Source of the DNA: CAVSQX01 sp963730225
Lineage (GTDB): Bacteria > Planctomycetota > Phycisphaerae > Tepidisphaerales > Tepidisphaeraceae
Assembly (NCBI GenBank): GCA_963730225.1
Contig: CAVSQX010000003.1
Location: 1-64,000 of the forward strand
Direction of reading: 5' to 3'
Length of the DNA: 64,000 nucleotides
Shown here in pieces: positions 59,488 through 64,000 of this stretch; within the stretch, counting starts at the first letter, position 1, and each line of letters begins with the position of its first letter. The translations under genes were made by a program, and so were the position numbers. The notes under the pieces were generated by a model that was given only the letters and a program-made list of their open reading frames with translations, was not told the DNA's origin and did not search any database.

Positions 59488-60372
59488 ATGGCCAGGCGCA
59501 AACGACATTATTTCCCCGAGGGTTTGGCGTTCGTCGCGCCATGGCTGCTGGGCTTTGCGATGTTTACCGTGATTCCGGTGGCGTTGTCGCTCTATTACAG
59601 CTTTTGCGACTACGCGATCACAGCACCCAGCCACCGGCCGATGTGGATCGGGCTCGAAAACTTCCGCGACCTGTGGCGCGACGCACTTTTTTGGAAATCG
59701 CTCAGGAACACGCTCGACTTTGCGTGCATGGCGCTGCCGGCTGGAATTCTGGTGTCGGTCGGCCTGGCGCTGGTGCTCAACGCGAAAATCCGTGGACTTG
59801 CCGTCTATCGAACGATCATATTCCTGCCGTCGCTCGTGCCGACGGTGGCGTCGGCGGTACTTTGGCTGTGGCTGTTCAACGGCCGGTTGGGACTTATCAA
59901 TCATTTACTACAGACATTTCTGGGGATTCAAGGCCCGCATTGGCTCGGCCCGGAAATGGCCATGCCTTCCTTAGCCTTTATGAGCCTATGGGGCGTGGGT
60001 CATACGGTTATTATTTATCTCGCGGGGTTGCAGGACATCCCTGTTGAACTGCTGGAAGCCGCTGCAATCGATGGAGCGGGCCCCTTACGCCGGCTTATCG
60101 CGGTGACTCTGCCGCTTCTTACTCCCGTCATCTTTTTCAACCTGATCATGGCGATCATCGGAACGTTTTCGGTTCTGACGGTTCCTTACATAATGACATT
60201 GGGAGGCCCCAATAATGCTACGTACTTTTACACGATGTACAGCTATGACGAGGCCTTCCGCTACCTCCACATGGGGTACGCTTCCGCCATGGCATGGATT
60301 CAATTGGTGATCGTTTTGTTCTTTACGGCGATTGCATTCTGGTCCGCAAGAACCTGGGTACACTATGAATAA
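59488..60372 (+). CDS. Sugar ABC transporter permease, MalF/UgpA-like
   Basis: This six-TM permease of 294 residues has FPEGLAFVAPWLLGFAMFTV at the first helix and the cytosolic EAA loop ELLEAAAIDGAGPLRRLIAVTLPLLTP, cut here to its core EAAAIDGAGPLRRL, which contacts the ATPase. ATG 59488 is ten bases after the binding-protein stop. The following permease gene starts inside its last codons (ATG 60365). Confidence 0.93.
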   Translation: MARRKRHYFPEGLAFVAPWLLGFAMFTVIPVALSLYYSFCDYAITAPSHRPMWIGLENFRDLWRDALFWKSLRNTLDFACMALPAGILVSVGLALVLNAKIRGLAVYRTIIFLPSLVPTVASAVLWLWLFNGRLGLINHLLQTFLGIQGPHWLGPEMAMPSLAFMSLWGVGHTVIIYLAGLQDIPVELLEAAAIDGAGPLRRLIAVTLPLLTPVIFFNLIMAIIGTFSVLTVPYIMTLGGPNNATYFYTMYSYDEAFRYLHMGYASAMAWIQLVIVLFFTAIAFWSARTWVHYE

Positions 60373-61285
60373 CACGACCGAAGCGGAGAGACGTTCCCAA
60401 CTCGCGCATGTATGGCTGACGCGTTGGGAGCGGCTGTTGCTGCACCTGGGACTAATATGCGTATGCATTGGATTCTTGCTTCCATTCGCATGGATGTTGT
60501 CGACAAGCCTGAAGACAGTCGACCAAACGATCGAGTATCCACCACGTCTCATTCCGCATCCCTGGCGGCCCGAAAACTACGTGAACGTCTTTCGGCACCC
60601 CAATTTTCACATGGTGGCGTACACACGCAATACGCTTATCATTGCAATTCTTGCCGTAACCGGGACATTGCTTTCCAGTGCAATGGCCGCCTATGGTTTC
60701 GCCCGGCTCCCCTTTCGCGGCAGCCGGCTTCTCTTTGGCATAATGCTTGGGACTATGATGATTCCGTTTCCGGTGACAATGGTCTCCGTATTTCGCATTT
60801 ATCGGTGGATCGATCTGCACGTGTCTGCATGGTTCGGGCCCGACAGTGTTTTTCAAATCCTCGGAACATTCAAGCCGCTTTGGCTCCCGGCCTGGTTTGG
60901 CTCGGCGTTCAACATTTTTCTCCTTCGGCAGTTCTTTTTGACACTGCCCAAAGAACTTTCCGAGGCCGCCCGCATTGATGGATGCACCGACTTTGGGATC
61001 TTCTGCCGCATTGTTCTGCCGCTTGCGCGCCCCGCCCTGGCGGTTGTCGCGTTGTTCACATTCATGGCTGTATGGAACGACTTTCTGGGTCCATTGATCT
61101 ACATCCAGCGACCCGACCAATACACTCTCGCGCTGGGTCTCCAGGCATTTCAGAGCCAGAAGGGCGGAACGGAATGGCATCTGCTCATGGCGGCGTCGGT
61201 CCTGGTTTGTCTGCCAATTCTCATTCTCTTCTTCCTGGCGCAACGCACATTTATCCAAGGCATCGCAACCACGGGAGGGAAATGA
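60365..61285 (+). CDS. Sugar ABC transporter permease, MalG-like
   Basis: The 306-residue second permease has the EAA loop ELSEAARIDGCTDFGIF and the typical MalG N-terminus (HLGLICVCIGFLLPFAWML). ATG 60365 overlaps the stop of the first permease. No ATPase gene follows, so a shared MsiK/UgpC-type ATPase encoded elsewhere is expected, as in many sugar importers. Confidence 0.93.
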   Translation: MNNTTEAERRSQLAHVWLTRWERLLLHLGLICVCIGFLLPFAWMLSTSLKTVDQTIEYPPRLIPHPWRPENYVNVFRHPNFHMVAYTRNTLIIAILAVTGTLLSSAMAAYGFARLPFRGSRLLFGIMLGTMMIPFPVTMVSVFRIYRWIDLHVSAWFGPDSVFQILGTFKPLWLPAWFGSAFNIFLLRQFFLTLPKELSEAARIDGCTDFGIFCRIVLPLARPALAVVALFTFMAVWNDFLGPLIYIQRPDQYTLALGLQAFQSQKGGTEWHLLMAASVLVCLPILILFFLAQRTFIQGIATTGGK

Positions 61286-61371
61286 CATCCGCGCCGGCAG
61301 TCGCCTCAAAGATTGAAACGGCGAAGCGAAAGCGCACAGCGAGATTATGCCCGTGATCGCATCCTAGCGGT

Positions 61372-61387
61372 GTGCGATTCATCGCAC
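61372..61387. repeat. Short palindrome GTGCGAT-TC-ATCGCAC
   Basis: This is a perfect 16-base inverted repeat in the gap between the permease gene and the esterase gene, without a T tract. It could be an operator for a dimeric regulator or a weak hairpin. Confidence 0.35.
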
Positions 61388-61558
61388 TGGGCGAGGCGGC
61401 AGGCACTTCTACATATCGATGTAAACTGTTTTTGCGCCTAAGTTAATGCGCAGCCGATGGACGCATCTCAGATTCTCCGGAAAGAGACAATAAAACAGTT
61501 GCGTATTGTTGGCCAAAGGCGTAAGTTCTCGGTACGATTCGAGGCGGAGGTTTTGGCG

Positions 61559-63025
61559 ATGGCCTACAAATCAGTTCTATCCGTTGCGTTGCTGGCGGTG
61601 TGTTTCCTGCCCGCAGAGCGGGTGATGGGGCAGGCGTTGGTTGACGGCTTTGAGGTGTACAACTCTGTCGCGCTTCCAGGGCGGCTTTATGTGCCGGCGG
61701 ATTATACTCCGACTAAATCATATCCCATTGTGGTGTTCCTTCATGGGGCGGGCCAGGAAGGAACCGATGACGTTCAGCAGGTGGAAAATAACATCAGCAA
61801 TTTAATCGCCAATGCGGCGTCGCGCGATTTCTTTATCTATGCGCCGCAAGACGATCGTGGCATCTGGTCGCCGGACGATGATCTTCCCGCGATCGCCAAG
61901 ATGCTCGGTCAGATGACAACACAGTACAACATAGATCCCGACCGAATCTATGCGACGGGTCTGTCGTTGGGCGGGCAGGGGGTCAATTTCATGATAGATG
62001 ATTACACCAATCTGTACGCGGCGTTTATTCCGCTGTCGGCGTCGGGGGGTGGACTTACGCCGGCGGAAGCAGAGCCCGCCGTTGGCAGGCCGATTTGGTA
62101 TTTCCACGGAAACGCTGATACGACAGTCACCGTGGATACGTCGAGGGACACGGTGAATAATATACTTGCCGACGAAGGCCAGCCGCCATTGACCAGTTGG
62201 GCTTCAGCGTCGGTTCCGACGTTCAATTTCTCCTACAACAATCTACACTACACGGAGTACAACGGCGCTGGTCATGACAACACCGTCTGGAACGATGGTG
62301 CATACGCCGACGCAGATATGTACAATTGGATGTTGGCGCAGAGCAATCCAATCAAGACACCCGGGCCGGGCCAAACCATCTACATCAACTTCTCGCAAGA
62401 CCTGCTTCCAACCCAGACGGACGGCGAAGGAAGGATGTGGAATAATGCCGGGTCGGGCGTGAATAGCGGGTATGTGGATCCGATAACGTTAGCTGTTACC
62501 GTGCCGTTTGCGGTTGATTCCACCGGTGCTCGTACCACCGTCCAGATGGCGGTAAGCAAGACCTTTTTCAACGAGACCACTAAATATCCGAGCCAGAGCA
62601 CCGTGTACGACTCCTTCGTCGCCCAGAGCTACTGGGAGGTGGGGAGTTTCAGCAACCCATCGGGAAATCCCGGGCAACTTACGTTTTCCGGTTTGACGCC
62701 GTTCGGTGTGTATAACATGCAGATACTCGCTTCCATTGCGGACAATTACAGCAGTAAGGGATACTATGGCGACTATTCAGCAGGGGGCGTCTCGGAAATC
62801 TTTAACGGGGCAAATCTCGGCGGGACTTTTGATTTGAATGACGTCACTGCCGACGCATCGGGCGACCTGGTGCTTTCGGTAACGGCGGTCGACGGCTCGA
62901 ACTTTGCCGTGATCAATGCTCTGACGCTGAACCCCATCGCCGTGCCGGAACCATCAACGGCAGCTCTGGTCGTGATAGGCAGTGGCTTGCTGACGCTGCG
63001 CCGACGGAGGCAGTTGCCGAGGTAG
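61559..63025 (+). CDS. PEP-CTERM anchored alpha/beta-hydrolase (PHB-depolymerase/feruloyl-esterase-like)
   Basis: The 488-residue exported esterase has a signal peptide (YKSVLSVALLAVCFLPAERVMG). An alpha/beta-hydrolase domain follows with oxyanion segment VFLHGAGQEG, nucleophile Ser in TGLSLGGQG, and probable Asp (FHGNADTTV) and His (YNGAGHDNTVW). A C-terminal beta domain comes next, then the sorting tail VPEPSTAALVVIGSGLLTLR with an Arg-rich end. The PEP-CTERM tail implies processing by an exosortase and surface location. ATG 61559 has GGAGG eight bases upstream. It may deacylate a polysaccharide in concert with the neighbouring hydrolases; the substrate is unknown. Confidence 0.88.
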   Translation: MAYKSVLSVALLAVCFLPAERVMGQALVDGFEVYNSVALPGRLYVPADYTPTKSYPIVVFLHGAGQEGTDDVQQVENNISNLIANAASRDFFIYAPQDDRGIWSPDDDLPAIAKMLGQMTTQYNIDPDRIYATGLSLGGQGVNFMIDDYTNLYAAFIPLSASGGGLTPAEAEPAVGRPIWYFHGNADTTVTVDTSRDTVNNILADEGQPPLTSWASASVPTFNFSYNNLHYTEYNGAGHDNTVWNDGAYADADMYNWMLAQSNPIKTPGPGQTIYINFSQDLLPTQTDGEGRMWNNAGSGVNSGYVDPITLAVTVPFAVDSTGARTTVQMAVSKTFFNETTKYPSQSTVYDSFVAQSYWEVGSFSNPSGNPGQLTFSGLTPFGVYNMQILASIADNYSSKGYYGDYSAGGVSEIFNGANLGGTFDLNDVTADASGDLVLSVTAVDGSNFAVINALTLNPIAVPEPSTAALVVIGSGLLTLRRRRQLPR

Positions 63026-63173
63026 TGCACTGTCAGAAGTGCTCGAGAAGTGCCGGCAACCTCTCAAGGCGGCAAAGGATTAAGCGGAGATGCGAGGTCG
63101 GCTGGTTGGGGCTCCGCCCAGGCATCCAACCAAGGGAGTTCGAACGGGCTTCGTGCCGGCGAAATGTGGGCAA
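63026..63173. other. Convergent gap
   Basis: These 148 bases lie between the esterase and a minus-strand oxidoreductase. No gene or strong terminator hairpin is seen. Confidence 0.35.
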
Positions 63174-64000
63174 TCAAGACTTTGGCCAACCAAAATCTGG
63201 GACCTTCATCGTCTCCCCATCACGTTTGGCGGATTCGTGAGCCACGATCCCCGGCGCGTTGTACCGTGCCGCCTGCCAAACGTGATTCGGGGGTAGCGTG
63301 GCGTTGACCACGGCGATGATGAAGTCATCCGTCAGAAGTTGGTGAGATCCGTCGTGGCCGTTTGGCATTCCGTCGAACGATCTTGGCAGTCGTTGGCGCA
63401 CCCGCTCATGAGCTTTGGCAAAACCGCTGACGAAGTCTCGCTGCTCCAGCGGCTCGGGGGTGGAGGATGCTTTTCGCTTCTCCCAATTTGCCACTGAAAT
63501 GTTGCGAGTCCTAAGGTCTGCCGTCAGGTCTACCGACTGCCCGCCATGAGTGACAAAGCCGGCGGCGTTGAACTGCTCTTCGAACGCCGCCTCTGTTCCC
63601 ACAAGGCTCATACGGACACACCGCCCGGTACCGATCGCGCAACGGCGAAATTCGTTGATCCTGAGTACGCCTCCATCACTTGTGCGCATGAGGGCTGTTT
63701 CATTACTGAAAACGTTATCCCAGTTGTTGGACCCAGCGCGAAAAATGCCGTCCGCATGCTGATCGATGGTACCCAAGCAAGATACCTGAGTTGCTCGGGC
63801 GCCGGTTACCGAAAGAATCATCGCCACCGAGTGCGTTGGATAGAGCATCGGTGGATAACCTGCCGTCCGCTTCCAGTCTGGGCCGCCACTGTATTGGTAG
63901 GCTTCATAGAATCCGTGAGCCATATCATGAAGATACTCGCCTTCCCCATAGACGAATCTACCAAATGCTCCCGTTTCGAATATCTCGCGGCAATAGACAG
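63174..64000 (-). CDS. Gfo/Idh/MocA-family oxidoreductase, 5' end beyond the window
   Basis: The frame stays open to the right edge of the window (VYCREIFETGAFGRFVYGEG precedes the first ATG at 63923), so only the C-terminal 275 residues are visible. Typical features are GGPDWKRTAGYPPMLYPTHS, the substrate-domain strand MRTSDGGVLRINEFRR and the loop SLVGTEAAFEEQ. The missing N-terminus should hold the Rossmann nucleotide site. It is one more sugar oxidoreductase in the carbohydrate region; it converges with the PEP-CTERM esterase gene. Confidence 0.85.
   Translation of the reverse strand, partial: VYCREIFETGAFGRFVYGEGEYLHDMAHGFYEAYQYSGGPDWKRTAGYPPMLYPTHSVAMILSVTGARATQVSCLGTIDQHADGIFRAGSNNWDNVFSNETALMRTSDGGVLRINEFRRCAIGTGRCVRMSLVGTEAAFEEQFNAAGFVTHGGQSVDLTADLRTRNISVANWEKRKASSTPEPLEQRDFVSGFAKAHERVRQRLPRSFDGMPNGHDGSHQLLTDDFIIAVVNATLPPNHVWQAARYNAPGIVAHESAKRDGETMKVPDFGWPKS

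Noticed and set aside
1..64000. CRISPR arrays or insertion sequences
   Set aside because: No regularly spaced repeats and no transposase or integrase frame were recognised in the window.

Overview
The window (64 kb, GC-rich) reads as a planctomycete, most likely class Phycisphaerae. The markers are a giant secreted protein with an N-terminal LEPR-XLL-type sorting motif (46430), a PEP-CTERM anchored esterase (61559), several Gfo/Idh/MocA oxidoreductases and many secreted glycoside hydrolases. This placement is inferred from gene content only; no rRNA gene is present.

Layout. (1) 100-8922: a one-directional operon for phosphoketolase, class I fructose-bisphosphate aldolase, P-type proton ATPase, PPK2-type polyphosphate kinase, a histidine-phosphatase-fold protein and acetate kinase. 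It looks like a sugar-phosphate to acetyl-phosphate to acetate plus ATP module coupled to proton pumping. (2) 8923-10055: a 3' half tRNA-Met scar with a strong terminator, two inverted repeats and a decayed gene, which looks like the edge of an integrated island. (3) 10175-13821: three tandem GT2 glycosyltransferases and a methyltransferase. (4) 13894-18373: an alginate-export-type outer-membrane barrel divergent from an FtsX-type permease plus an unusual ABC-ATPase/membrane-fusion-protein fusion. (5) 19768-29942: the most striking region, a complete five-function enediyne warhead cassette in collinear order (UnbL/DUF1702, UnbV, UnbU, enediyne PKS, thioesterase). The thioesterase is fused to the PKS C-terminus. 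An EmrA/EmrB-type efflux pair (30112-33242) follows on the same strand. (6) 33254-39937: a Na+/H+ antiporter, a truncated carboxymuconolactone-decarboxylase-like gene, a NitT/TauT-type ABC transporter and a PAP2/sphingomyelin-synthase-like membrane protein. (7) 40229-46430: an N-terminal stub of a Tat-exported protein meets, tail to tail, a giant LEPR-XLL/CARDB/beta-helix surface protein that also looks cut off. (8) 46753-64000: a carbohydrate-utilisation region with two divergent paralogous clan-A-like glycosidases, a GH172 (DUF2961) protein, three Gfo/Idh/MocA oxidoreductases, a third glycosidase-like protein, a sugar ABC importer without its ATPase, and the PEP-CTERM esterase.

A technical pattern cuts across the window. 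About a dozen single-base frameshifts interrupt otherwise well conserved genes, and most lie in short homopolymers (G3-G7, T3, A4). This looks more like residual indel errors of an assembly than biological decay. Interrupted genes are therefore annotated over their full span and the break is stated.
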